Part shown: piece after piece, positions 9,258-17,222 of the stretch
How the letters are laid out: each line of letters begins with the position of its first letter
Numbering within the stretch: the stretch's first letter is position 1
From: Embleya scabrispora DSM 41855
GTDB taxonomy: Bacteria; Actinomycetota; Actinomycetes; Streptomycetales; Streptomycetaceae
Direction: 5' to 3'
DNA: 64,000 nt
NCBI RefSeq assembly: GCF_000372745.1
Contig: NZ_KB889629.1
Coordinates: 17,313 to 81,312, forward strand
Translations under genes and position numbers: made by a program
Notes under the pieces: generated by a model
Databases searched by the model: none
Told to the model about the DNA's origin: nothing
The model's input: the letters and a program-made list of their open reading frames with translations, nothing else

Positions 9258-9463
9258 GGGGTGGCTCCCGGAGACGCGTGGTGAACGGATCGCGTGGGAC
9301 ACCGCGCGGCGGGATCGGGAGGGGGCCGGACATGAAGAAGTCGTCCGGGACGGCCACACCGAGGTCGAGAACGCGACCGCGAGCACACAGGGCTCGAGCG
9401 GCGCGATGTCCGGACCTCAGATGCGCAACGGACCATCCAGACGGACGACAATGTGACCGCTAC

Positions 9464-9493
9464 AGGCTAACCCCCGGTTGCCGCGGATCTCAA
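9464..9493 (-). promoter_or_regulatory. Promoter-like element for the ABC-F gene
   Basis: On the minus strand, TTGAGA (9493-9488), an 18-bp spacer and TAGCCT (9469-9464) make a reasonable housekeeping promoter. Transcription would begin near 9457, leaving a leader of about 200 nt before the ATG at 9257. Actual use is inferred. Confidence 0.5.
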
Positions 9494-10290
9494 ACGGTTT
9501 TTTCGTCCGGCGGCGCGCCCCGCTGTGGATCGGCGTCCGCGCGGGCGTCGGGGGCAGCCTCGTCCCGGACTTCGGCCCAGCCGGCCGGGCGATCCAGGCG
9601 ATACGCGAACGCGGCCGTGCCGACCAGCAGTACGAGCGGCACGGCGAAGGCGATCAGGACGTGTACGTGCAGCACCAGCGTCGCGCCGGAGAACGCGCCG
9701 AGCGCCATCGCGCACGCGGAGAGCAGCCGGCGGCCCGCGCGCGAGCCGGGCCCGCCGAACCGGCGGATGTCCGCGGCGAGTCCGGTGAGCGTCTGGGACA
9801 ACACCGTGGTGGTCAGGTCCGGTACGGCCAACCGCCGGGCCACCGCGTTCTGGAGTCCCATGGCCAGGCCGAGGAGCACGATCAGCGGGTACCGCTCGCG
9901 GGTGGCCGGCCCGCTCACCACCGCGGCCACCACCAGGGCCGCCGCGACGAGCACGGCCTGGAGGGCGCAGCCGATCGCGAGCAGGCGCAGCCGCCGGTTA
10001 CCGAACGCGGCGCCGAGTCGGCCTCCGGCGGCGGCGCCGACCAGGAACGCGGCCAGGGCGGCCATCGAGGCGGCCACGGACAGACCCGGGGTGCCGGCCA
10101 GGGCGAAGCCGGTGAAGACCACGTTGCCGGTCATGTTCGCGACGAACACGCGGCCCAGTTCGAGGTAGCTCAGGGCGTCCACCAGGCCGGTCACCACGGT
10201 GAGCACGATCAGGAGCGGCGGGAGCGGGCCGTGCGGGTCCTCGCGGGGTGGCAGGAGGGTGTTCTTCGCGTCCCGAAGCGTTTCGTGCAT
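9490..10290 (-). CDS. YoaK family (DUF1275) membrane protein
   Basis: 266 residues from the ATG at 10290, which has GGGAG 5 nt upstream. Six or seven hydrophobic segments are visible, beginning with PPLLIVLTVVTGLVDALSYL and FVANMTGNVVFTGFAL, the hallmark N-terminal region of DUF1275 (GxxDAxxYLxxGxxFxxNMTGN). The family is an integral membrane protein of unknown function. No operon partner is obvious; the gene ends within the ABC-F promoter region. Confidence 0.92.
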   Translation of the reverse strand: MHETLRDAKNTLLPPREDPHGPLPPLLIVLTVVTGLVDALSYLELGRVFVANMTGNVVFTGFALAGTPGLSVAASMAALAAFLVGAAAGGRLGAAFGNRRLRLLAIGCALQAVLVAAALVVAAVVSGPATRERYPLIVLLGLAMGLQNAVARRLAVPDLTTTVLSQTLTGLAADIRRFGGPGSRAGRRLLSACAMALGAFSGATLVLHVHVLIAFAVPLVLLVGTAAFAYRLDRPAGWAEVRDEAAPDARADADPQRGAPPDEKTV

Positions 10291-10319
10291 CGAGGCTCCC
10301 ATCGGATCGGCCGTGCTGT

Positions 10320-10342
10320 GGTCGGCCTCGAACGCCGGCCGG
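10320..10342. repeat. Copy 2 of the dispersed intergenic repeat
   Basis: GGTCGGCCTCGA followed by ACGCCGGCCGG, one base different from the copy at 7508-7530. It lies 30 bp upstream of the yoaK-like start. Confidence 0.65.
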
Positions 10343-10565
10343 GTTGCTTGGCCTCGAGGACCGACCCGGCTATCCATAGCCCGTTCGGTGCGCGCGGACA
10401 CCTCGGTCGGTTGGTGAGCACGGTTGCGCGGCCGCCGAGTGGGTGTATCGGTTCATCCCATGTGGTGATCATGCTCCTGCGCGCGGCTCGGCGTGTTCCC
10501 AACCGTGGCAACGGGCGTTCTAGCCTGCTGCTGATTCCCTACATTTCCGAGCATTTGGGGCATTC

Positions 10566-11870
10566 GTGCGAGCATCCCGTGGCACGGCCGTAATCGCTCT
10601 GGTGGTGGCGGTGGTTGCTGCCATCGGCTTCGTCGTCTTCGCCGGTGGGCACGACGACGGCCCGAAGCGGAAGGCCGCGGCGCCGACTCGGGGAGCCCAG
10701 GGAGCCCAGGAAGTGCCCGCCCAAAAGCCGGTCACCCTGATCGGCGACGGTTCCACGTCGGACACCGGGGAGCAGCCGGGCCGGGTCAAGCCGGAGAAGC
10801 TCGCGCCGGGCCGGGTCGTGCCGCAGTTCGTGGTGTTCTCCTGGGACGGGGCCGCTGAGGACGAAAAGCATTTGTTCTCCCGCTTTCGCCAGGTGGCCAA
10901 GGAGAGCAACGCCAAGATGACGCTGTTCCTGTCCGGGGTGTACGTGCTGCCGGAGGCCGCGCGGGCCAGGTATCGACCGCCGCACAAGCCGATCGGTGCC
11001 TCGGACATCGGCTACCTCGACGACGCCCACCTGCGGATGACGCTGGAACAGATCGGCGCCGCGTGGAACGAGGGCCACGAGATCGGCACGCACTTCAACG
11101 GCCACTTCTGCGGGCGGACCGGCGGCGGTTCGTGGTCGGCCGACGACTGGCGCAGCGAGGTCGAGCAGGCCAGGGCGCTCGTCAAGACCTGGCGGACCAA
11201 CACCGGCTGGGCCGACCTGCCGGCGCTTCCGTTCGACTACGACAAGGAACTGATCGGCGGCCGGGCGCCGTGCCTGGAGGGCCAGAAGGCGCTGCTCGAA
11301 GCCGCGCCGTCGATGGGCTTTCGCTATGACGCGAGTTCGTCCGGTGGGCGCCAGGTGTGGCCGGACAAGGTGAACGGGACGTGGGACCTGCCGTTGCAGC
11401 AAATCCCGCTGCCGGGACGCAGGTTCGAAGTCCTGTCGATGGACTACAACGTGATGTTCAACCAGTCGCGCACGGTCAAGGGCGACCCGGCCAAGTTTCA
11501 GGCGTGGGAGGACCAGGCGTACGCGAGCTACATGGCCGGCTTCGACCGCGCGTACACCGGGAACCGGGCGCCGCTCATGATCGGCAACCACTTCGAGGGA
11601 TGGAACGGCGGCATCTACATGAAGGCCGTCGAGCGCACCATGCGGACCGTGTGTGTGCGACCGGAGACCAAGTGTGTGAGCTTCCACGACCTGGTGGACT
11701 GGCTCGACGTACAGGACCCGGCGGTGCTTGCGAAGTTGCGGACGTACGACATCGGCGCGACGCCGGACTGGTCGACACTCTCGGCTTCCCCCGAGCCTCC
11801 CGCGCTCCTCGCGCCCGCGATTTCGACGGTGGCTTCCGGCGGGGCCGCGGTCGTGCGGGACCGCTACTGA
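10566..11870 (+). CDS. Exported polysaccharide deacetylase-like protein
   Basis: 434 residues from a GTG at 10566 with GGGG upstream. Residues 7-30 form an uncleaved-looking signal anchor, followed by a low-complexity linker and a domain beginning about residue 80 (VPQFVVFSWDGAAED). Features reminiscent of NodB-fold deacetylases are FSWDG (metal Asp), the helix with HEIGTHFNGHFCG (H-x3-H metal ligands) and a late MIGNHFEGW segment. The likely substrate is a cell-surface glycan; catalytic activity is inference. The C-terminal 40 residues are Ala/Pro-rich. It sits alone between divergent and convergent neighbours. Confidence 0.75.
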   Translation: MRASRGTAVIALVVAVVAAIGFVVFAGGHDDGPKRKAAAPTRGAQGAQEVPAQKPVTLIGDGSTSDTGEQPGRVKPEKLAPGRVVPQFVVFSWDGAAEDEKHLFSRFRQVAKESNAKMTLFLSGVYVLPEAARARYRPPHKPIGASDIGYLDDAHLRMTLEQIGAAWNEGHEIGTHFNGHFCGRTGGGSWSADDWRSEVEQARALVKTWRTNTGWADLPALPFDYDKELIGGRAPCLEGQKALLEAAPSMGFRYDASSSGGRQVWPDKVNGTWDLPLQQIPLPGRRFEVLSMDYNVMFNQSRTVKGDPAKFQAWEDQAYASYMAGFDRAYTGNRAPLMIGNHFEGWNGGIYMKAVERTMRTVCVRPETKCVSFHDLVDWLDVQDPAVLAKLRTYDIGATPDWSTLSASPEPPALLAPAISTVASGGAAVVRDRY

Positions 11871-11915
11871 CCCGGGCCGGCGGCCGGATCTCCGGCGGCG
11901 TCGGCCGTGTGCGGG

Positions 11916-12389
11916 TCAGCCGTGTGTGCGGCGGTCTTCACGGAGGAGTTCGGGGAGGGTTACGGCGCCGGAGCCGTAGCGGCCGGCCACGTCGTCGGGG
12001 TTGGAGATGCGGCAGCGCTTCATCGACAGGCAGCCGCAGCCGATGCACTGCTCCAGACCGTCCCGCAGCCGTACCAGCGCCTCGATCTCCTCCTCCAGCC
12101 GCCCGCGCCAGGCCCGACTGATCTTCGCCCAGTCGGCCGGCGTGGGCGTTCGGCCCTCCGGAAGCTTGCCGAGCGCCTCCTTGATCTCCTCCAGGGAGAG
12201 GCCGATGTTCTGCGCCGCGCGGATGAACGCCAATCGGCGCAGGATGTGCCGCTCGTAGCGGCGCTGCCCACCCGACGTGCGGCTCGCGCTGATCAACCCC
12301 TCCGCCTCGTAGTAGCGCAGGGCGGATGCCGCGAATCCGCTGCGCGCGGTCATCTGGCCGACCGTCAACAAGTCCGTCCCGGTGAGCAC
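11916..12389 (-). CDS. soxR: Redox-sensitive transcriptional activator SoxR
   Basis: 157 residues, the normal SoxR length. An N-terminal MerR winged helix (LTVGQMTARSGFAASALRYY, then EGLISASRTSGGQRRY) is followed by a dimerisation helix and the [2Fe-2S] cluster cysteines C115-x2-C118-x-C120-x5-C126. In actinomycetes SoxR senses redox-active secondary metabolites rather than mounting a general superoxide response. It is divergent from the SDR gene, and a SoxR-box palindrome lies in the shared intergenic region, so the SDR/QueA-like pair is the probable target. Confidence 0.95.
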   Translation of the reverse strand: MLTGTDLLTVGQMTARSGFAASALRYYEAEGLISASRTSGGQRRYERHILRRLAFIRAAQNIGLSLEEIKEALGKLPEGRTPTPADWAKISRAWRGRLEEEIEALVRLRDGLEQCIGCGCLSMKRCRISNPDDVAGRYGSGAVTLPELLREDRRTHG

Positions 12390-12428
12390 GCCGCCTCCTG
12401 AAGTCCGGTCGATTGCGGTTTCGTCCGC

Positions 12429-12450
12429 TTGACCTGAAGTGCACTTGAAC
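12429..12450 (+). promoter_or_regulatory. SoxR box with MerR-type promoter
   Basis: CCTGAAGTGCACTTGAAC (12433-12450) resembles the E. coli soxS SoxR box and has a perfect 10-bp core AAGTGCACTT (12437-12446). It overlaps a -35-like TTGACC at 12429-12434; a -10 19 bp on (CAGTGT, 12454-12459) would give the stretched spacing typical of MerR-family promoters. It faces the SDR gene. Confidence 0.75.
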
Positions 12451-12510
12451 TTGCAGTGTAGAGGGGCAGCCCATCACCGGGTGGGGTGTGGAATTCCCCT
12501 GGAGAACACC

Positions 12511-13215
12511 ATGCCTGTCGCACTCATCACCGGCGCTTCGCGGGGGCTCGGCCTGGCCCTGGCCCACGCGCTCGCCGCCCGCTCCTGGACGCTGGTCCTG
12601 GACGCTCGCGGAGCCGCCGACCTGGCCCGTGCCGCCGACGAACTGCGCGGCGACACCGACGTCATCGCCGTCGCCGGCGACGTGACCGATCCCGCGCACC
12701 GCCGCGAACTGCGCGACGTGGTCCGCGAGTCCGGTCGGCTCGACCTGCTCGTCAACAACGCGAGCGTGCTCGGCCCGAGCCCGATGCCGCCGCTCGCCGG
12801 CTACCCGCTCGCCGAGTTGGCCCGGGCGTACGACGTGAACGTGTTCGCGCCACTCGCGCTCGCCCAACTGACCCTGCCCCTGCTGCTCGGCCGCCCCGAG
12901 CGCGGCGCCGTCGTGAACATCAGCTCGGACGCCGCCGTCAACGCCTATCCCGGCTGGGGCGGCTACGGCTCCACCAAGGCCGCGCTCGACCACGTCACCG
13001 CGACGCTGGCCGCCGAGCAACCCGACCTGGACGTCTACGCGTTCGATCCGGGTGACATGAACACCGACCTGCACCGGCAGGCGTTCCCCGGCGAGGACGT
13101 CTCCGATCGGCCGGCCGCCGAGACGGTGGCGCCGGCGCTGCTGCGGCTGCTCGACGAGCGCCCCGCGAGCGGCCGGTACACCGTCGCCGAGTTCGCCTCG
13201 GTGGTGACCTCGTGA
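12511..13215 (+). CDS. Short-chain dehydrogenase/reductase (SDR)
   Basis: 234 residues from the ATG at 12511 (GGAG 6 nt upstream). Classical SDR motifs are present: ITGASRGLGLALA (NAD(P) glycine motif), NNAS (structural), NISSD (catalytic Ser) and YGSTKAA (Y-x3-K). The protein probably reduces or oxidises a carbonyl/alcohol with NAD(P)H; an Arg at the glycine motif suggests NADPH. Its start lies 50 bp past the SoxR box and its stop overlaps the QueA-like gene by 4 nt, so the pair is co-transcribed and likely induced by SoxR. Confidence 0.92.
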   Translation: MPVALITGASRGLGLALAHALAARSWTLVLDARGAADLARAADELRGDTDVIAVAGDVTDPAHRRELRDVVRESGRLDLLVNNASVLGPSPMPPLAGYPLAELARAYDVNVFAPLALAQLTLPLLLGRPERGAVVNISSDAAVNAYPGWGGYGSTKAALDHVTATLAAEQPDLDVYAFDPGDMNTDLHRQAFPGEDVSDRPAAETVAPALLRLLDERPASGRYTVAEFASVVTS

Positions 13216-14228
13216 GCACCCCGGTCGCCCAGGCGGCGACCGAACCCGCCGAGGCGCGCGGACTGACCCGGGACGGGATCCGACTGCTCGTGCACGCCGA
13301 GGGGCGGGTCGAGCACACCGTGTTCCGCGACCTGGGCCGGCACCTGGGCCCGGGCGACCTGCTGGTGGTGAACACCTCCGCGACGCTGCCCGCCGCGGTG
13401 GACGGCTACCGCGCCGACGGCTCGCCGGTGACCGCGCACTTCGCCACCCGGATCGACGCCGAGACCTGGGTGCTCGAACTGCGGCACACCGACGGCACGC
13501 CCGGGCCGGTGGACGACGTGCGCCGGTTCGAGGCGGTGCGCTTTCCCGGCACCGGATGCGGGATGGCACTGCTGCTGGACCCGTATCCGGCGAAGCACAC
13601 CCCGCAGCGGCTGTGGAAGGCCCGGATCACCGTGCCGCACGCCCGGGTGGAGACCTTCCTGGCCGATCGCGGTCGTCCGATCACCTACGCCTACCTGCGC
13701 GAACGATGGCCGCTGACGGCATATCAGACGGTCTTCGCGCGCGACGAGGGCAGCGCCGAGATGCCCAGCGCGGGACGCCCGTTCACCAACGAACTCGTCG
13801 TCGATCTGATCACCCGCGGCGTCACCGTCGCGCCGATCGTGCTGCACACCGGGGTGTCCTCCCAGGACATGGGCGAGCCGCCGCTGCGCGAATGGTTCAA
13901 CGTCCCGGAGCACACCGCGAGCCTGGTCCGTCAGGCCCGTCGGGTGATCGCGGTGGGCACGACGGTGACCCGGGCGCTGGAGTCGGCGGTCCGACCCGAC
14001 GGCGAGATCACGGCCGCGCGCGGCTGGACCGACCTGCTGCTCGGCCCGGACCGACCGGCCCGGGTGGTGGACGGCATCATCAGCGGCCTGCACGCGCCGG
14101 AGGCGACCCACCTGCTGCTTTTGGAGGCGGTGGTGGGTCCTGCGGTGGTGCGTCGGGCGTACGACGAAGCACTCGCCGAGGGCTACCTGTGGCACGAGTT
14201 CGGCGACAGCTCACTGCTGTTGCCCTGA
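13212..14228 (+). CDS. QueA-like S-adenosylmethionine:tRNA ribosyltransferase-isomerase
   Basis: 338 residues from a GTG at 13212 that overlaps the SDR stop (GTGA). The two-domain QueA fold is recognisable: DLLVVNTSATLPA near the start (QueA: DLLVFNDTRVIPAR), PITYAYLRERWPLTAYQTVFARDEGSAEMPSAGRPFTNEL in the middle (QueA: YQTVYA..GSVAAPTAGLHFT) and an HxGxSSxD-type stretch (LHTGVSSQD). QueA transfers ribose from SAM to preQ1-tRNA in queuosine synthesis. Key positions differ from QueA (NTSA for NDTR, EMPSAGRPF for APTAGLHF), and no other que gene is nearby, so it may act on another substrate. Operon with the SDR. Confidence 0.85.
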   Translation: MSTPVAQAATEPAEARGLTRDGIRLLVHAEGRVEHTVFRDLGRHLGPGDLLVVNTSATLPAAVDGYRADGSPVTAHFATRIDAETWVLELRHTDGTPGPVDDVRRFEAVRFPGTGCGMALLLDPYPAKHTPQRLWKARITVPHARVETFLADRGRPITYAYLRERWPLTAYQTVFARDEGSAEMPSAGRPFTNELVVDLITRGVTVAPIVLHTGVSSQDMGEPPLREWFNVPEHTASLVRQARRVIAVGTTVTRALESAVRPDGEITAARGWTDLLLGPDRPARVVDGIISGLHAPEATHLLLLEAVVGPAVVRRAYDEALAEGYLWHEFGDSSLLLP

Positions 14229-14297
14229 GTCCGGCGCCGCGCACGCGATCCTGCCCCGCCACCCGCACCGGTTGCGCAGCCGCGCCGACGGGCCGAC

Positions 14298-14993
14298 TCA
14301 GCGCGCGAGTTCGGAGACCGGCCCGGATCGGTGTCTCCACGCTCCCGCCGGCAGATCGCGTCGGGAGCGCACCCACCACAGCACGATCACACTCGCGACG
14401 GCCGCCACGGCGCACCAGGTCGAGGCGAAGGAGTGGAACCACAAACGCATCGTGACGGCCGCGCCGACGGCGCAGACCAGGCCCAAGAAGCGCAACAATC
14501 GGTCCCTGGCCAGCAGTAGCGACCCCAGGGTCGCCACCAGATAGCCGGCGATCACCCAGGGGGCGCCGGGAATGCCGACCGAGTAGCGCACGGTGTTTCC
14601 GCAGATCTCCGCGTTCACCGGGCGCGATGCCAGCGCGTGTCCGAGCGCACCGGCGACCACCAGGCCGAGCAGTACGAAGAACCTCGCCCGGACCCGCTCC
14701 CGGCCGCGCCGCAACGGCCATTGCGCGGCCACCGCGGCGAGTGGGACGAAGGCGGGCAGCAGCGGGAAGGCGATGAAGGCCCACGTCTCGCGTGCGATCT
14801 CGGCGGTGCCGGCGGACACCGCGCCCCGCTCGCCCTTCCACACCACCGCCTCGACCAGTTGGTGGGCGCCGAGGAGTACGGGCAGCATCGCCATCGGCAG
14901 ATCGTTGATCCGCCGTACCGACGCGACGCTTGCTATGCCTATGGCCGTGATGGCGCTGCCCATCACGAGATCGGCTTCGGCGCTCCAACACAC
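14298..14993 (-). CDS. DUF6629-type membrane protein
   Basis: 231 residues with about seven hydrophobic segments and the conserved start MCWSAEADL. The family has no known function. An AHQLVEAVVWKG segment in the third helix, with His, Gln and Glu inside the membrane span, and an HSFASTWC segment late in the protein could bind a metal or substrate. The gene is convergent to the QueA-like gene with 69 bp between. Confidence 0.75.
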   Translation of the reverse strand: MCWSAEADLVMGSAITAIGIASVASVRRINDLPMAMLPVLLGAHQLVEAVVWKGERGAVSAGTAEIARETWAFIAFPLLPAFVPLAAVAAQWPLRRGRERVRARFFVLLGLVVAGALGHALASRPVNAEICGNTVRYSVGIPGAPWVIAGYLVATLGSLLLARDRLLRFLGLVCAVGAAVTMRLWFHSFASTWCAVAAVASVIVLWWVRSRRDLPAGAWRHRSGPVSELAR

Positions 14994-15015
14994 GGCTGCC
15001 TCGTCTCGCCAGGGG

Positions 15016-15107
15016 AGGGTTGTCGGGAGGACCTTCGGAAGGGTTGTCGGGACGGCTGCGGCAACGGTTGTTCCGTGGCAGGCGTACCCATGGTTGATGT
15101 ATTCAAC
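15016..15107. repeat. 13-bp direct repeat and nearby dyad upstream of the DUF6629 gene
   Basis: AGGGTTGTCGGGA occurs at 15016-15028 and 15040-15052 (period 24 bp). At 15093-15107 GTTGA-TGTAT-TCAAC is a dyad in locally AT-richer DNA. Both lie in the gap from which the DUF6629 gene is transcribed, so they could be control sites. Confidence 0.45.
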
Positions 15108-15150
15108 AGTTCATACGCTCATTCGGGCGCAGTCACCACCGTGGCCTCGG

Positions 15151-15807
15151 TCACGTTCCGGTGTAGTGAGCACGTACCGCCGGTTGGCCCGTGTAGTTGG
15201 GCCCGGCCGTATCGTCCGCGCCCAGGTAGGCGTAGGGGAACTCCACCTCCCGCGCCCCACGCAGCGTCAGCCGCCGGCGGCGCGCGTCGTACTCGAAGCC
15301 CTGGCGGCGCAACTCGCCCGGCAGGTCGGCGGCGAGCGCGAGTCCGGCCGGGTCGAAGTCGGCGACGAACAGGCCGGTGGGCGTCAGCCAGGACGCGATC
15401 CGGGCGAGCAACCCGAGTCGATCGCCCACATAGTGCAGCCCGTGTACGCAGGTGATCAGGTCGTAGCGCCCAGGCGCGGTCCACCCGGTCGCGTCGGCCG
15501 CGATCAGGTCGAGCCCGGCCGGCCGGGCGGCGGGAAGGAAGAAGTCGACCAGGTCGACTCCGGTGATCCGCACGCCCTCGGCGCGCGGATCACCGGCCGC
15601 CTCGAACAGCGCCCGACCGGACCCGCAACACAGGTCGAGCCACGCCGTCCCGGGGCCCAACCGGGACAGCGGGTCGAAGCCCAACGCGCGCGCGTAGCTG
15701 TTCACTCCGCGCAGGCCCCGCTCGCGGTTCATCGCGTTGTTCGCCACGATCGGCGAGCGGGTCAACGTCGCGTCGTCCAGCAGCGGCGGGTCCTGAGGGG
15801 CGGTCAT
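15151..15807 (-). CDS. Class I SAM-dependent methyltransferase
   Basis: 218 residues. SAM-binding motif I is WLDLCCGSGRAL (about residues 55-66), followed by an acidic GVDLVDF motif II and ITCVHGLHYVGD (motif IV region). The N-terminal segment PIVANNAMNRERGLRGVNSYARALGFD is characteristic of a small uncharacterised actinobacterial group. The substrate cannot be predicted. It is on the same strand as the DUF6629 gene, 157 bp upstream of it. Confidence 0.85.
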   Translation of the reverse strand: MTAPQDPPLLDDATLTRSPIVANNAMNRERGLRGVNSYARALGFDPLSRLGPGTAWLDLCCGSGRALFEAAGDPRAEGVRITGVDLVDFFLPAARPAGLDLIAADATGWTAPGRYDLITCVHGLHYVGDRLGLLARIASWLTPTGLFVADFDPAGLALAADLPGELRRQGFEYDARRRRLTLRGAREVEFPYAYLGADDTAGPNYTGQPAVRAHYTGT

Positions 15808-15853
15808 CCGGACAGATTAGACAGCGTGTGCGAGCCGGCCGGCGGCCGGTGGG

Positions 15854-17041
15854 TCAGTTGCCCGCGGTCCACTGCTCCCAGGTCAGGTTCCACGCGCCGT
15901 AGCCGTTGTCGGCCGCGACCGGCTTCTCCTCGTTGCCCTTGACCTGGACGATGTCACCGCGGATCGAACGCTCGTAGAACCACTTGGCGTTCTCCAGGGT
16001 CATGCTGACGCAGCCGTGGCTGGTGTTGGCTCGGCCGAACGGATTGTTGGGATTCCACGTGTTCGCGTGCAGGAACGTGCCCGACTCGGTGATCCGCATC
16101 GCGAACGGCACGGCCTTTTGGTCGTACTCGTTGCCCAGGCCCACCGTCTGCGAGTTCATGTCGAGCGTGGGGTAGCGCTCCTCCATCACCATGATCCCGT
16201 TCCAGGTCGTGTACTTGGGGTCCTCGCCCGCCGTGATCGGGATCGTCTTGACCACCTGGTCGTTCTCGGAGACGGTCATCGTGTGCGCGTTGGCGTCCAC
16301 GACGGCGATCCGCTTGGTGTCCGAGATCTTGAACGAGAAGCTCTTGAACTGCTTCGACATCACGCCGCCGCCGAGGTCCACACCGCGCAGGTTCAGGTCG
16401 ACCTTGACCTGCGTGCCGACCTGCCAGTAGTCCTTCGGCCGCCACTCCACCCGCGAGTTGCCGAACCAGTGCCACGCGCCGTCCACCGCCGGGGTGGCGG
16501 TGACCTTGATCGCTTCCTGAACCGCCTTGTGGTTCTTCACCGGCTCGTCGAACGTGATCGAGACCGGCTGACCGACACCGACCGTGGAATCGGCGTCCGG
16601 CATGAACGTCGCGGTGGCCGCCTGGGTGGGGTTGAGCACGGTGAACGCCGCGGTCGCGGTGGTCGGCTTGTTCTCCGCGTTGTTGGCGGTCGCGGTCACC
16701 GTGTACTTGCCGCCGTACATGAACGGCACCTTGGGCTTCCACGCGTTGCCCGCCAGCGCGCCGTCCACCGACTCGCCGCTCGCGTTGGTCACCTTGACGT
16801 CGGCGATCTTGCCGCCGCCGACCGCGATGGTGATCGGCGTCCCGGGATCGACACCGGTGGCCTTGTCCGCGGGGGTCAGGGTGACGGCGGCGGGGTCCAC
16901 CGGGCCGGTGCGGTTCTCGCCGGCCGCCTTCGCCGGATCCGGTGTCTTCTTCTTCGCGTCGTCCTTGCTACAGGCTCCGGTCAGCAGCAGCGACGCCGCC
17001 ACGATCGCGGCGACTCCCAAGCGGTGGGTGGTGCGAGGCAT
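15854..17041 (-). CDS. L,D-transpeptidase lipoprotein (YkuD), copy 1
   Basis: 395 residues from the ATG at 17041, with GGGGGA 8 nt upstream. A lipoprotein signal peptide ends in LLTGAC, so it is anchored outside the membrane. Two bacterial Ig-like domains (about residues 65-240) precede the YkuD catalytic domain (about 245-370), whose active site is SHGCVSM with the catalytic Cys and upstream His. These enzymes make 3-3 peptidoglycan cross-links. The layout matches mycobacterial LdtMt2-type enzymes. It lies directly downstream of a close paralogue (see 17223-18497), a tandem duplication. Confidence 0.94.
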   Translation of the reverse strand: MPRTTHRLGVAAIVAASLLLTGACSKDDAKKKTPDPAKAAGENRTGPVDPAAVTLTPADKATGVDPGTPITIAVGGGKIADVKVTNASGESVDGALAGNAWKPKVPFMYGGKYTVTATANNAENKPTTATAAFTVLNPTQAATATFMPDADSTVGVGQPVSITFDEPVKNHKAVQEAIKVTATPAVDGAWHWFGNSRVEWRPKDYWQVGTQVKVDLNLRGVDLGGGVMSKQFKSFSFKISDTKRIAVVDANAHTMTVSENDQVVKTIPITAGEDPKYTTWNGIMVMEERYPTLDMNSQTVGLGNEYDQKAVPFAMRITESGTFLHANTWNPNNPFGRANTSHGCVSMTLENAKWFYERSIRGDIVQVKGNEEKPVAADNGYGAWNLTWEQWTAGN

Positions 17042-17222
17042 GAAAAGGGTCCCCCGTGATCGGCCGTCTGGTGGATTCACCAAAGGGACGCCGGCGGTGC
17101 TGCCGCCGTTGCGCGGGGGACCCTGTGATCGCGGTCTCAATTGACGGGTGTTCGGTCGGAGCGGGTCGCTCGATCGGGGTGCCGGGGGCGACCGCGGCGC
17201 GCCCCCGGAGGTCACCCGCGGG

